From Deltaproteobacteria bacterium UBA2957 (GTDB taxonomy: Bacteria > Myxococcota_A > UBA796): a stretch of DNA of 38,950 nt. Location: NCBI GenBank assembly GCA_002348535.1, contig DEBL01000088.1, forward strand, positions 1 through 38,950. The letters are read 5' to 3'. The position numbers and the translations under genes are program-made. Shown here piece by piece: positions 1-8,764 of the stretch; the first letter of the stretch is position 1, and each line of letters opens with the position of its first letter. The notes beneath the pieces were generated by a model. It was not told where the DNA came from. It ran no database searches and was given only the letters and a program-made list of their open reading frames with translations.

Positions 1-549
1 TCTGGACAAACCGTACTCGTGCAAGCGGGGGCCTCTGGGGTCGGCTCCCTGGCCATTCAAATTGCAGCCATGCACGGGGCTGAAGTGGCTGTAACCGCCT
101 CGTCAGTAGAAAAAAGACACCGTTGTCTCGAAATGGGCGCGACGCACGCCTGGTCGTACGACTCCGCGAAAGACGAGGTTCGAGCTTGGACAAATAAGCG
201 TGGCGTCGACATCGTCATCGATCATGTCGGATCCAGCACATGGAAATCGTCAATTCGGTGCTTGGCCCGCGGCGGCACGCTGGTTACCTGCGGCGCCACT
301 TCGGGCCATGAGGCCGCAATTGACCTGCGCGTCCTCTTCTTCAAACAACTCAGTCTCCTTGGCAGCACAATGGGAACCATGCACGAAATGCGTGAGTCTT
401 GGACCGCCGTTCAGGCCGGTGCAGTTCAACCGGTCGTCGACCGCATTCTCCCAATGACATCGCTTGCAGCCGCCCATGCACTGCTGGAGAATCGCGCCGT
501 CACGGGTACGGTCGTCGTGGAGCAAGACCTGTGCGACTCTTCTGGATAG
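1..549 (+). CDS. Zinc-type alcohol dehydrogenase / quinone reductase, C-terminal part (5' truncated by the window)
   Basis: The reading frame is open from the first base, so the N-terminal GroES-like domain lies outside the window. The visible part begins inside the nucleotide-binding Rossmann domain: the motif AGASGVGSLAIQIA is the glycine-rich NAD(P)H loop of medium-chain dehydrogenases. It is followed by the usual pattern GVDIVIDHVG and GGTLVTCGATSG, and the protein ends with the family's C-terminal part. It probably reduces a quinone or enone, or oxidises an alcohol, in the cytoplasm; the substrate cannot be read from this part. The 3' end overlaps the next gene by 19 bases, so it may be co-transcribed with the glucan genes, but it has no obvious role in glucan breakdown. 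Confidence 0.85.
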   Translation, partial: SGQTVLVQAGASGVGSLAIQIAAMHGAEVAVTASSVEKRHRCLEMGATHAWSYDSAKDEVRAWTNKRGVDIVIDHVGSSTWKSSIRCLARGGTLVTCGATSGHEAAIDLRVLFFKQLSLLGSTMGTMHEMRESWTAVQAGAVQPVVDRILPMTSLAAAHALLENRAVTGTVVVEQDLCDSSG

Positions 550-2744
550 TTCTATGCACCGTCGGCTGTTCGAAGCCGGCCGAAACCACAGACTCCGTCT
601 CCTCTGACCCCGAGTCATCCTCGGAGCTGTGCGCAACGGTGTTTGAATACACCGCCGATCAGGCGCTCGACGGCGTGGGCCTGATTGGACCGTTCAACAA
701 TTGGGACCCGACCCGACATCCGCTGGTCACAACCGGTGAAAACACATGGCAAGTCGAGGTGGAACTTCCGCCCGGGGCGCACCCATACATGTTCACCGAG
801 GTCACCAACTGGACCTACGATCAAGCCGAGGTTCCAGTATGCGACCCTTCCGCGAATTTGGCGCTGTGCGAGTACTCGACAGCCTACGAATCAAACTGGA
901 GCCAAGAGTGCAGCCCAGAGGCCTCTGACTGCGCATCGATGGTTGTGGTACCGGATTGCACCCAGCCCGTCGTGAGCATCGATGAGGTGATTCAAGACAA
1001 CGAGCGCGTTGCAATTCATGGGCGGGTCACCGACGGACTCTTTCCGGTCGAGACGATCCGCGTCTCCATTGACGGCGAGCAAGAACAACACGCCGTAGTC
1101 GATGGAGTGTTTCACGTGGAACACTCCACCGAGCCCAACCAAAGGCACCACATTGTCATCACCGCAGAAGACCAAGAAGGCGGCCAATCCGCGCCGGTCG
1201 CTACACCGATATGGACGGACCGATTTGACTGGGCCGAGGCCGTCATCTACCACGCTCTGATCGATCGGGTGGCCAACGGAAACACCGACAATGACGGCAG
1301 CGCCAATACAACACATGCCATCACCGACTGGGCCGGCGGAGACATTGCAGGGCTCCACGCAAGCCTCCCGTTTTTGGGCGACTTGGGCATCAATACACTG
1401 TGGCTGTCCAACCCTCAATCCGCACCCAGCGACGCGTGGCCCGGTGACTGCAATGCAACCTACTCGGGCTACCACGGCTTCTGGCCCACAGACTACGACA
1501 AAGTCGATCCTCACCTCGGTGACGTCGATGCGCTGGATGCGCTCATCGAAGCCGCCCATAACCGCGGGATGCGGGTCATCATGGACTGGGTTGGCAACCA
1601 TGTCCACGACAACCATCCCAGCGCAGCCGATGACGATCGCTTTCACCCTACAGCAGTGTGCAACGACCGCGGCGGTGATGGTGTGAGCAACTGGGATCGG
1701 ATTCCTGAGGAGTGCTGGTTCACCAACTACCTCCCCGACTGGGACCACAGCCAAGCAGCGGTGGCGCACACCGTGGTGGACATGGCCCTCGAGTGGGCCC
1801 GTGATCGAAAGCTGGATGGGTTGCGCGTTGACGCAGCCAAGCACATGTCAAAGGCCGTGCTGTTCAACCTGCGCAGCACCCTCGATGCGAACCTCTCTCC
1901 ACCCGGTTCCGGCTTCGAGTTTATTCTCATCGGTGAAACCTTTGACGGCGCCGATGCAATCAATGCCTCCATTGGTCCGCACCTGCTTCATGGGCAATTC
2001 GACTTCCCGCTGTACTGGACGATCCGAGACGCATTCGTCTACGACACGGTGTCTGTTGCCGATGCCGTCAATCAAGCGGCCGCAGTCGCCGACATCTACC
2101 CGGGTGGCCAGATGTCGACCTTCCTCGGCAACCTCGATGTGGGCCGATTTTTGACCGATCGGCACGAGGGTTCGATGAATGTTTGCCCGGACGGCGAACT
2201 CCGTCAAGCAGGGTGGCCTGAAGAATCAGAGGCCTATGATCGGCTCCGATTGGCTTGGACGCTCCTGTTCACGCAACCCGGCATGCCCATGGTGTACTAC
2301 GGCGATGAGTTTGGGATCCCCGGTTACGGCGATCCCGACAACCGCCAACCGCTGTGGTGGCATGACATCAATACCGCGGCAGGCTCCGTGGCCGACGTCG
2401 CCTCCACTCTCGCCTCCGGCCCGGCTCGAGTGGTCGACACCCTTCGACGCCTGACCGCGGCCCGAGCCGCTCATCCCGCTCTCCGAGGCGGCAGTCAGGA
2501 GAACTTCTGGATTGACGGTGACGGACTGGTCGGAACCGTTCACACGCTCGATGATGATGCCGCAATCGTCGTGCTCAATCGCAATGCCACCGAGGCATCG
2601 CTCGACAACTCGCTGTCGTACTTCGACCTGCCCGAGGGCACATGGGTCGACCTCTTGTCCGACGAGCGATTCGAAAGCGACGGCGACCGAATCCGCTTCT
2701 CCGTTCCCCCAAACACTCCCCGCGTCCTCGTACTGGAACCGTAA
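531..2744 (+). CDS. Lipoprotein alpha-amylase family enzyme (GH13) with N-terminal starch-binding-like domain
   Basis: GTG at 531 is chosen as the start because a GGAG site lies eight bases upstream and the protein then begins with a lipoprotein signal (MRLFWIVLCTVGC, lipid Cys at 13); longer in-frame starts lie inside the dehydrogenase gene. The product is 737 residues. Residues about 30-110 look like a CBM48/CBM20-type beta-sandwich (GLIGPFNNWDP), and about 140-215 like an Ig-type module. The GH13 barrel follows: region I DWVGNH at 352-357, nucleophile Asp434 in LRVDAAKH, acid/base Glu469 in GETFDG, and transition-state Asp536 in region IV. Region IV reads GNLD instead of the usual NHD, so the conserved subsite -1 His is Leu535. 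It probably hydrolyses alpha-1,4-glucans at the cell envelope. The next gene begins five bases after its stop. Confidence 0.9.
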   Translation: MRLFWIVLCTVGCSKPAETTDSVSSDPESSSELCATVFEYTADQALDGVGLIGPFNNWDPTRHPLVTTGENTWQVEVELPPGAHPYMFTEVTNWTYDQAEVPVCDPSANLALCEYSTAYESNWSQECSPEASDCASMVVVPDCTQPVVSIDEVIQDNERVAIHGRVTDGLFPVETIRVSIDGEQEQHAVVDGVFHVEHSTEPNQRHHIVITAEDQEGGQSAPVATPIWTDRFDWAEAVIYHALIDRVANGNTDNDGSANTTHAITDWAGGDIAGLHASLPFLGDLGINTLWLSNPQSAPSDAWPGDCNATYSGYHGFWPTDYDKVDPHLGDVDALDALIEAAHNRGMRVIMDWVGNHVHDNHPSAADDDRFHPTAVCNDRGGDGVSNWDRIPEECWFTNYLPDWDHSQAAVAHTVVDMALEWARDRKLDGLRVDAAKHMSKAVLFNLRSTLDANLSPPGSGFEFILIGETFDGADAINASIGPHLLHGQFDFPLYWTIRDAFVYDTVSVADAVNQAAAVADIYPGGQMSTFLGNLDVGRFLTDRHEGSMNVCPDGELRQAGWPEESEAYDRLRLAWTLLFTQPGMPMVYYGDEFGIPGYGDPDNRQPLWWHDINTAAGSVADVASTLASGPARVVDTLRRLTAARAAHPALRGGSQENFWIDGDGLVGTVHTLDDDAAIVVLNRNATEASLDNSLSYFDLPEGTWVDLLSDERFESDGDRIRFSVPPNTPRVLVLEP
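1108..1123. other. parS-like palindrome (ParB binding site candidate) inside the GH13 gene
   Basis: The 16-mer TGTTTCACGTGGAACA differs at one base from the classic parS consensus TGTTTCACGTGAAACA. It also differs at one base from the TGTTCCACGTGGAACA form that I recall from myxobacteria. The palindrome extends four more bases on each side (GGAG/CTCC), giving 24 bases with a single mismatched pair. It lies in frame within the GH13 gene, as many parS sites lie within genes. A second, similar site is at 37487-37502. Function is inferred from sequence only; no parA or parB gene is visible. Confidence 0.5.
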
Positions 2745-2749
2745 TCCCC

Positions 2750-5212
2750 ATGCATCGAATCTTACTCTGCCTCTTTATGGCGGCCTGCGCAGCCGAGCAG
2801 TACACCTCGGTCTACGCTGTGTCCGACCGCGCTCCAAGCTTGTCCGCCGACTCCATCGAAGCCCTTGACCACATGGGCCCAACCATGGTGGACGGGGGCG
2901 TCAACTTCGCCGTCTACTCCGAAAATGCCGAGCGGCTTGAGTTGCTCATTTTCGAGGATCCCGAAAGCACGCTTCCAACCCAAAGCATTGAGATGAACCG
3001 AATTGGGAACGTATGGAACGTCTTTGTTGAGGGGGTAGGCATTGGGACCCACTACGGCTACATCGCGTGGGGACCCAACTGGGAATACGACCCGGATTGG
3101 ATTCCGGGTTCGACAGCTGGATTTCGATCGGATGTCGACCGCTACGGGAATCGCTTCAATCCAAACAAGCTGTTGACGGATCCGTGGTCAAAGGCCATTC
3201 ACCGGGACCACGACTGGTCAAAAGGCTCCGTAGCCTCCGGTCCAAAGCGAGCTGAGTCGACCTATGCAGCCAGTTCCAAGAGTGTCGTCGTCCAGTCCGA
3301 GTATGAGTGGTCCGACCACGAGTCGACATGGCGAGAAGGCCGAGCCAACAACTCGCTTGAAGGTCACGACTGGCGAGACCTCGTGATGTACGAAGTCCAT
3401 CCCAAGGGATTCACTCAAAACCCCGCGTCGGGCGTAGACCACCCGGGAACCTTCCGCGGAGTCGGTGAGATGGCCCCGTATCTTGCCGACCTCGGAATTA
3501 ACGCCATCGAGTTGATGCCCGTTCACGAAAAACCGCTGGACGGGGGCTACTGGGGGTACAACTCCTTGAGCTTCTTCGCCCTCGAGCACAGCTTCTCAGC
3601 ATCGGTGCAGTCCACAGGACGGGTGGACGGCGTGATTGATGAGTTCAAATGGATGGTCGACCAGCTGCACCAGCATGGAATCGAGGTGATCGTCGACGTG
3701 GTGTACAACCACACTGGCGAAGGCGGATTGTGGCGAGAGCGCCTGTTCTTTGAGACCTACGAAGAAGCGGAGTCTTTCAACTTTGACCCCAAGGAGGTTG
3801 CCGGACTCTACAACTTCCGTGGCCTCGACAACGCTTCGTGGTACGCCCTCAGCCCAGACGGGCAGACCTACTGGAACAACACCGGAGTCGGAAACCAGCT
3901 TCGCCCAAACCACACTCCAGGACGGCGAATCATCATGGATTCGCTCCACTTCATGGTCGAAGAGCTTCACGTCGATGGATTTCGATTCGACCTCGCCGGA
4001 ATTCTCGGAGAGAAGGACCTCGACTACAACACCCCCACCCCTGTGGCGACGACCATCGTTCAAGACATCGCCGATGATCCCGTCATGCGCGCCCACAATG
4101 TGCGCCTGATTTCCGAACCGTGGACCGCCAGCGGTACCGGCCCTGGAATCGGAGGCTTTCCAATGAGCCAAGAAGACTCCAGCTTCGGATGGGCCGAGTG
4201 GAACGCCCACTTCCGCGACTGGTGGCGAGCATTTGCGAATCACTGCAACTGGTTGGATGGCCATATGGTTTGCCACGGATGGGATTCGCCCGCGACACCC
4301 GCCTTCGTGCTGAACTCAACCGAGGGAATCGACGGTGGGTCCGCCATGACGGGCAGCGAGTCCGTCTACGGTGACGAGGGCCGGGCTCCGGTACACAGCG
4401 TCAACTTCGTGACCGTTCATGACGGGTTCACGCTGTACGACCTGTTTTCGTACCACGACAAGCAAAACGAGTGCGGTTTACTCAATCCGAAATGCTGCGA
4501 CGATCCCCTCAGCGTCTGGTGCGACACGCAATCGGGCGAGGAACACAACCGCTCCTACGACTGGGGCAATGAGGCCATGAAGCGCCAGCAAATGCGCAAC
4601 CTCTTTGTCGCCATGATGATCAGCCAAGGCACGCCGCTGATGCTGGGCGGAGACGAGTGGATGCGAACCCAGTATGGAAACAACAACGCCTACTCTACCT
4701 GGGCGGATAACGAGTGGAACTGGTTCCGATGGGGCGAATGGCGGAATGTAACTGCACCCCATCGGCATCGAATGCACGACTTTGTACGCGATCTGATCTC
4801 GTTTCGGCTCGACCGAATCGAACGCCTAAACCCGGGTGAGTATGGGGCTGCGGCGATCGCATGGAAGAACGCATCAAACATCGACATGGCGGGTGATGAG
4901 TGGGGCCGCAACCGCCACGTCATGCTCCATCACTACGGTGAAGCCGACACGCCCGAGTTGGTCACGCTCATCAACTTCGAGTCGGGATCGGTGAACTTCA
5001 CACTGCCAGAAGACCTCGACTGGGGTCGCGTGATCGACACGCAGTCGTGGTTTGATACGCCTGCGGATGCAAGCGAGAGCGGCGGATTTTTGAGCGAAGA
5101 CAGCACCCGTGACCCGTACATTTCTTGGAACATCGAGACTGTCGATCCCGAACTCACCGGTGCGAGCTACGACGTGCAGCCCTTCAGCATCGTCGTCCTG
5201 GAGGCACAATGA
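2750..5212 (+). CDS. Lipoprotein isoamylase / glycogen-debranching-type enzyme (GH13, GlgX/TreX-like)
   Basis: The ATG at 2750 gives a lipoprotein signal (MHRILLCLFMAAC, lipid Cys at 13) and starts five bases after the preceding stop; a longer frame overlaps the previous gene and lacks a signal. The product is 820 residues. Residues about 30-115 form a CBM48-like N-terminal domain. The catalytic barrel shows region I DVVYNH at 316-321, nucleophile Asp414 in GFRFDLA, acid/base Glu456 in SEPW, and His557-Asp558 in VHDGFTLYDL. The stretch around GGDEWMRTQYGNNNAY and WNWFRWG is typical of isoamylase/GlgX enzymes. It should cleave alpha-1,6 branch points of glycogen or amylopectin, complementing the flanking alpha-amylases. 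The lipid anchor is unusual for this family, whose GlgX members are cytoplasmic. Its stop overlaps the next start (ATGA). Confidence 0.9.
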   Translation: MHRILLCLFMAACAAEQYTSVYAVSDRAPSLSADSIEALDHMGPTMVDGGVNFAVYSENAERLELLIFEDPESTLPTQSIEMNRIGNVWNVFVEGVGIGTHYGYIAWGPNWEYDPDWIPGSTAGFRSDVDRYGNRFNPNKLLTDPWSKAIHRDHDWSKGSVASGPKRAESTYAASSKSVVVQSEYEWSDHESTWREGRANNSLEGHDWRDLVMYEVHPKGFTQNPASGVDHPGTFRGVGEMAPYLADLGINAIELMPVHEKPLDGGYWGYNSLSFFALEHSFSASVQSTGRVDGVIDEFKWMVDQLHQHGIEVIVDVVYNHTGEGGLWRERLFFETYEEAESFNFDPKEVAGLYNFRGLDNASWYALSPDGQTYWNNTGVGNQLRPNHTPGRRIIMDSLHFMVEELHVDGFRFDLAGILGEKDLDYNTPTPVATTIVQDIADDPVMRAHNVRLISEPWTASGTGPGIGGFPMSQEDSSFGWAEWNAHFRDWWRAFANHCNWLDGHMVCHGWDSPATPAFVLNSTEGIDGGSAMTGSESVYGDEGRAPVHSVNFVTVHDGFTLYDLFSYHDKQNECGLLNPKCCDDPLSVWCDTQSGEEHNRSYDWGNEAMKRQQMRNLFVAMMISQGTPLMLGGDEWMRTQYGNNNAYSTWADNEWNWFRWGEWRNVTAPHRHRMHDFVRDLISFRLDRIERLNPGEYGAAAIAWKNASNIDMAGDEWGRNRHVMLHHYGEADTPELVTLINFESGSVNFTLPEDLDWGRVIDTQSWFDTPADASESGGFLSEDSTRDPYISWNIETVDPELTGASYDVQPFSIVVLEAQ

Positions 5213-6678
5213 AAACCCGATGGATGATGATCGGGCTGGGACTTGGCTTGACCAGCGACTCGGCCTTCGCGGGAGCGCGGGTCGGCGGGTACGCCCGAGT
5301 GATGGCTCGACCCGACCTCCAAGGCGGCACCGGCCGTCTCGGATACTGGAACCTGTATGGACGACTGCTCAACGAGGGTCCCTACGCCGCACTCGACTTT
5401 GATTATGACGTTCTTGAGCCCGATGGCGATGCCCCTTGGACCACGATTCACATGCGAGTCGAAGGCGGCAGCATCGAAGGTGCCGACATGGGCAACGGTG
5501 GGCTCGACCAATTTCGAATGTCTCAACTGTACATTGAAGCCGGCAACGTAATTGTTCCCAATGTCGCTTGGCAAGTCGGAACGCTGGAGCGAACCATGGG
5601 GGACTTGGGCCTGTACGACATGCGCCCCGCCACCGTTTTCTTCAACACAGTGGGGCTCAGTGGGACACTCCGGAACGGCCCCTTCGAGCTCACCGTCGGT
5701 GGCGGTGACTCTGGATACAGTCTCCGCCGCGATCGCTACCACCCGGTATGGACCGGCGGCGGTGCAATGCGTTTGGGGTTGGGTCGTCATGTTCAAATTG
5801 GGCTTGGTGGAGAATGGTCGATGGAGTTCGGCACTCCCGGGCACCGATACGCTGCATATGACACACCCAATGTGGACTATGAAGACTGGATTCGCGGAGA
5901 GGTCATCGAGCAGTTCCGCTCCGATCGACCGATCGAGGCAGACCAGTTCTCTGACCCCATCGCTGGTGATGCTCAATCGGGTCACGCATTCGCTTACCTC
6001 GGCTTCGGTGGACTCGGGCCCCTAAAATGGAACAGCACCACCGTACGCTTCGAGCGTCTTCACCCCGAGGCGCCCAGCCATGAGGAATACAACGGGGAAT
6101 CCGAAGACATTCATGTCACCTCGCTGACCGATGAGCGCACAGTTTTGTTTGTGGGCAACGAAGCACACCTCGAGTTGATTCCTCAGCGACTTGATGTCGC
6201 ATGGGGAGCCTTGTACGGACAGCATGTGGACGCCGACAACACCGTGGCCCCATCCGACCACAACCGGTGGTACGCATCCACAGTGTTACGAATGCAGGTG
6301 GCGACAACCCGCACCCTCGCCGTCCTGTTGGAGAGCAGCATCGCGCAGGAAGTGTCCACACAGGGAAACCAATTCCGAGAGCATCAAGACTCCATTTTCG
6401 CCAACACGGATGGAGTCCCCGACACACGCGGTCTCGAAAACGGAGACACCGACACACGGATTACGTGGCAAGGGAAGGGGGGGCTCGTGTTCAACCCCAT
6501 GGGCCCGGGCATCTTCTCTCGGCCCAGCCTTCGTTTGCTCTACGGAGCTCAACACTCCAACGAGAACAATGCATTCTCGAATCACTTCGTCACGACGCTG
6601 GACCAATACAACGAGTTCGGAACCGTCGAACAGCATTGGCACCACGTGCTCGCTCTGGAGGCTGAAGCATGGTTTTAA
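5209..6678 (+). CDS. Outer-membrane beta-barrel protein of the glucan locus (porin-like)
   Basis: ATG at 5209 overlaps the preceding stop and has GGAGG just upstream. The 489-residue product has a type I signal peptide (MKTRWMMIGLGLGLTSDSAFA, predicted cut after AFA). The mature part is rich in alternating polar/hydrophobic, Gly- and aromatic-containing strands (for example GPFELTVGGG and HVQIGLGGEW), and it ends in LEAEAWF, with the terminal Phe favoured by BAM for barrel insertion. From its place between GH13 lipoproteins I infer that it admits maltodextrins across the outer membrane, as LamB does, or anchors a surface complex. I see no TonB box or plug domain, so it is not SusC-like. I do not recognise a specific family. 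The 3' end overlaps the next gene by ten bases. Confidence 0.75.
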   Translation: MKTRWMMIGLGLGLTSDSAFAGARVGGYARVMARPDLQGGTGRLGYWNLYGRLLNEGPYAALDFDYDVLEPDGDAPWTTIHMRVEGGSIEGADMGNGGLDQFRMSQLYIEAGNVIVPNVAWQVGTLERTMGDLGLYDMRPATVFFNTVGLSGTLRNGPFELTVGGGDSGYSLRRDRYHPVWTGGGAMRLGLGRHVQIGLGGEWSMEFGTPGHRYAAYDTPNVDYEDWIRGEVIEQFRSDRPIEADQFSDPIAGDAQSGHAFAYLGFGGLGPLKWNSTTVRFERLHPEAPSHEEYNGESEDIHVTSLTDERTVLFVGNEAHLELIPQRLDVAWGALYGQHVDADNTVAPSDHNRWYASTVLRMQVATTRTLAVLLESSIAQEVSTQGNQFREHQDSIFANTDGVPDTRGLENGDTDTRITWQGKGGLVFNPMGPGIFSRPSLRLLYGAQHSNENNAFSNHFVTTLDQYNEFGTVEQHWHHVLALEAEAWF

Positions 6679-7160
6679 TCGCGCTCCTTTTTGCCTGCGC
6701 TGCCCCGAAGATCGCCCCCGAGTCGGTGATTGCAGTGCAGACCGTTTTCGTCACCCCCGCTGCCTCCGAGACGGCCGCTGTGAGCGGCCTGATCGAAGAG
6801 GCCCTCGCCGCGGACAACGTCCAGTCGACCTCCGTCCCGACAGACGCCGCTTGGGCTGCACTCGGCACCAGCGGACATCGGTCTGCTTGGCTGGTGCAGC
6901 AAAGCGGTGGATCCCTCACCTTGCTGATCGAGGCCGAAGCCCGTCGACGAGCCACCCTCGGAGGGCGCTTTCAGTGGGAAGTCGAGGCCACTGTGGTTGT
7001 GGCGAAAGAAGGACTTCCAGAGTTGACCCAGACAAAAATCATGCGCGTAACGCTTCCCCACGCTCACCAAGATGAGACCGATGCCCTGACATCTGCAGCA
7101 CCCCGAATCGGACAGGTGGCTGCCACGCTGGTTCGTCAATTCAGCGGGACCGACGGGTGA
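6669..7160 (+). CDS. Small lipoprotein of unknown function in the glucan locus
   Basis: The 163-residue product starts at ATG 6669, preceded by GGAGG seven bases away, and overlaps the end of the barrel gene. It begins with a short lipoprotein signal (MVLIALLFAC, lipid Cys at 10). The mature part looks like a small alpha/beta fold: a strand (SVIAVQTVFVTP), a helix (ETAAVSGLIEEALA), a second strand-helix unit (RSAWLVQQSGGSLTLLIEAEA), long beta strands around WEVEATVVVAKEG, and a final helix ending in VAATLVRQF. It lacks catalytic motifs that I know. Its overlap with genes on both sides suggests it is a structural or assembly partner of the barrel or the enzymes; that is inference. Confidence 0.7.
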   Translation: MVLIALLFACAAPKIAPESVIAVQTVFVTPAASETAAVSGLIEEALAADNVQSTSVPTDAAWAALGTSGHRSAWLVQQSGGSLTLLIEAEARRRATLGGRFQWEVEATVVVAKEGLPELTQTKIMRVTLPHAHQDETDALTSAAPRIGQVAATLVRQFSGTDG

Positions 7161-8764
7161 TTGCTTGGCTGTGGACTTTGGGCGCTGTTGCTGCGCCGAT
7201 GGACAGCATCTACCTGATCATGGTGGATCGCTTCGCCAACGGGGACACAACGAACGATCGCGGTGTCGCGCCCACGGACCCGAAGGCGTGGTACGGCGGA
7301 GACATCGCCGGAATTCAGTCCCAACTCGACTTCATTGAGCAGTTGGGCGTCAGCACCCTGTGGTTGACCCCGGTGACCCGCAGCCGTACCGATCCCATCG
7401 GTGAGCACCCCTCATGGCACGGATATTGGGTCGCCGACGGACGAGACGTCGACCCCCGTTTTGGAACGCTGAATGAACTAAAAGCGCTGGAGGACAACCT
7501 CAATCAGCGCGGAATGAGCCTCATGATGGACATCGTCCTCAATCACGTGGGTCCCGACACACCCCTCACCACGGCTCGTCCTGATTGGTTCCGCACCAAC
7601 GGCGATGTACTGGACTGGACCGACGATGTGCAGCGCCGCACTCACGATGTTCATGGACTGCCAGACCTCGATCACAGCAAGCCCGAGGTGATCACGCACC
7701 TCATTGATGACGGCCGACACTGGATCCGCGCCGTCCAACCCGCAGCCATTCGTGTGGATGCCGTCCGTCACCTTGATGTTCCATTTCTCAACCAATGGAT
7801 CGCAGCGATGCAATCTGTGACAAGTGAACCCCTGGCTTTTGCCGGGGAGATCTTCGATGGAAATGCGGCAGCGATCGCTGCAGAGGTGAAGGCGACTGGA
7901 CTGACTCACAGCTTTGACTTTCCGCTCTACTACGCAATCACAGAAGGATTTTGCGAGTCAGGCGATCTTCGTAAGATACCGGCTGCCCTCACACAGGACC
8001 GCCTGTATCCCGACGGTCACCAGTGGATCACCTTCCTCGACAACCACGATACCGCTCGTATTGCCACAGTATGCGGTGATAAAACCCAAGCGTCGATTGC
8101 CTTGCTCATGAGCCTCCGAGGTATACCATCCGTCACATGGGGAACCACTCAGGGCCTACAGGGGACGTCTGAAATTGAGGCCCGCGGTGCCATGGCTTTC
8201 GAACAAACTCCACTCCATCAGTTCATTGCCGACCGGCTCGATGAGCGCCGCTCTTTCCCATCACTCACGAAGGGACAGACCGAGTGGCTGACCGTGCAGC
8301 CCGATCGGGTCTCCTTCGCCCGCGTGACCGAAAACGAGGCGATTATTGCCTCGGTCGGACCGTCCAGTGAGCGCCCAACCCTACCCGCTGATGCAGGAAA
8401 CCCAACATGGCTGAAGTTGCCCGATACCGGCATCCACCGGTGGCTCCTTACACCGGAACCTGGGACCAACTTTGGCGCTTGGACCGAACGCCTAAAGTCA
8501 GCATTTCTGACCACGAAGACCGTCACTCTGCAGACGGCAGGCGCGTCATACATCTCGGGGAGTGACCCGGCAGTGGGCGCATGGAATGCGGCTGACGCGG
8601 TGGGCCCTGGAAAAGCCGTGGTGGCCCTTCCAACAGGCGGTGTGGTGGCCCTCAAGAGCCTCAAACAAACAGAGGATGGGCGCCCTGTGTGGTCCGCCCA
8701 TCCCGATACGTTTGTGATTGTCGATGAAATCAATGAAGATGAACCGGTGGTGATCAATCCATGA
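7157..8764 (+). CDS. Exported alpha-amylase (GH13) with C-terminal CBM20 starch-binding domain
   Basis: GTG at 7157 overlaps the preceding stop (GTGA). The 535-residue product begins with a hydrophobic stretch (MIAWLWTLGAVAAPMDS) that looks like a weak signal peptide without a positive N-terminus. The catalytic barrel has all four GH13 regions: DIVLNH at 125-130, nucleophile Asp201 in RVDAVRH, acid/base Glu231 in GEIFDG, and Asp298 in DNHD. From about residue 455 to the end the pattern GSDPAVGAWNAADAV followed by GRPVWSAHPDTF matches CBM20 (compare G..P.LGNWDP and ..W.SGPNR.F). It should hydrolyse alpha-1,4-glucans and bind granular starch or glycogen. It is the last gene of the coupled set, and its 3' end overlaps the convergent LysM gene by 11 bases. 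Confidence 0.9.
   Translation: MIAWLWTLGAVAAPMDSIYLIMVDRFANGDTTNDRGVAPTDPKAWYGGDIAGIQSQLDFIEQLGVSTLWLTPVTRSRTDPIGEHPSWHGYWVADGRDVDPRFGTLNELKALEDNLNQRGMSLMMDIVLNHVGPDTPLTTARPDWFRTNGDVLDWTDDVQRRTHDVHGLPDLDHSKPEVITHLIDDGRHWIRAVQPAAIRVDAVRHLDVPFLNQWIAAMQSVTSEPLAFAGEIFDGNAAAIAAEVKATGLTHSFDFPLYYAITEGFCESGDLRKIPAALTQDRLYPDGHQWITFLDNHDTARIATVCGDKTQASIALLMSLRGIPSVTWGTTQGLQGTSEIEARGAMAFEQTPLHQFIADRLDERRSFPSLTKGQTEWLTVQPDRVSFARVTENEAIIASVGPSSERPTLPADAGNPTWLKLPDTGIHRWLLTPEPGTNFGAWTERLKSAFLTTKTVTLQTAGASYISGSDPAVGAWNAADAVGPGKAVVALPTGGVVALKSLKQTEDGRPVWSAHPDTFVIVDEINEDEPVVINP

Noticed and set aside
891..1844. Open frame of 317 codons on the - strand
   Set aside because: Antisense to the GH13 lipoprotein gene, which has a full set of catalytic motifs.
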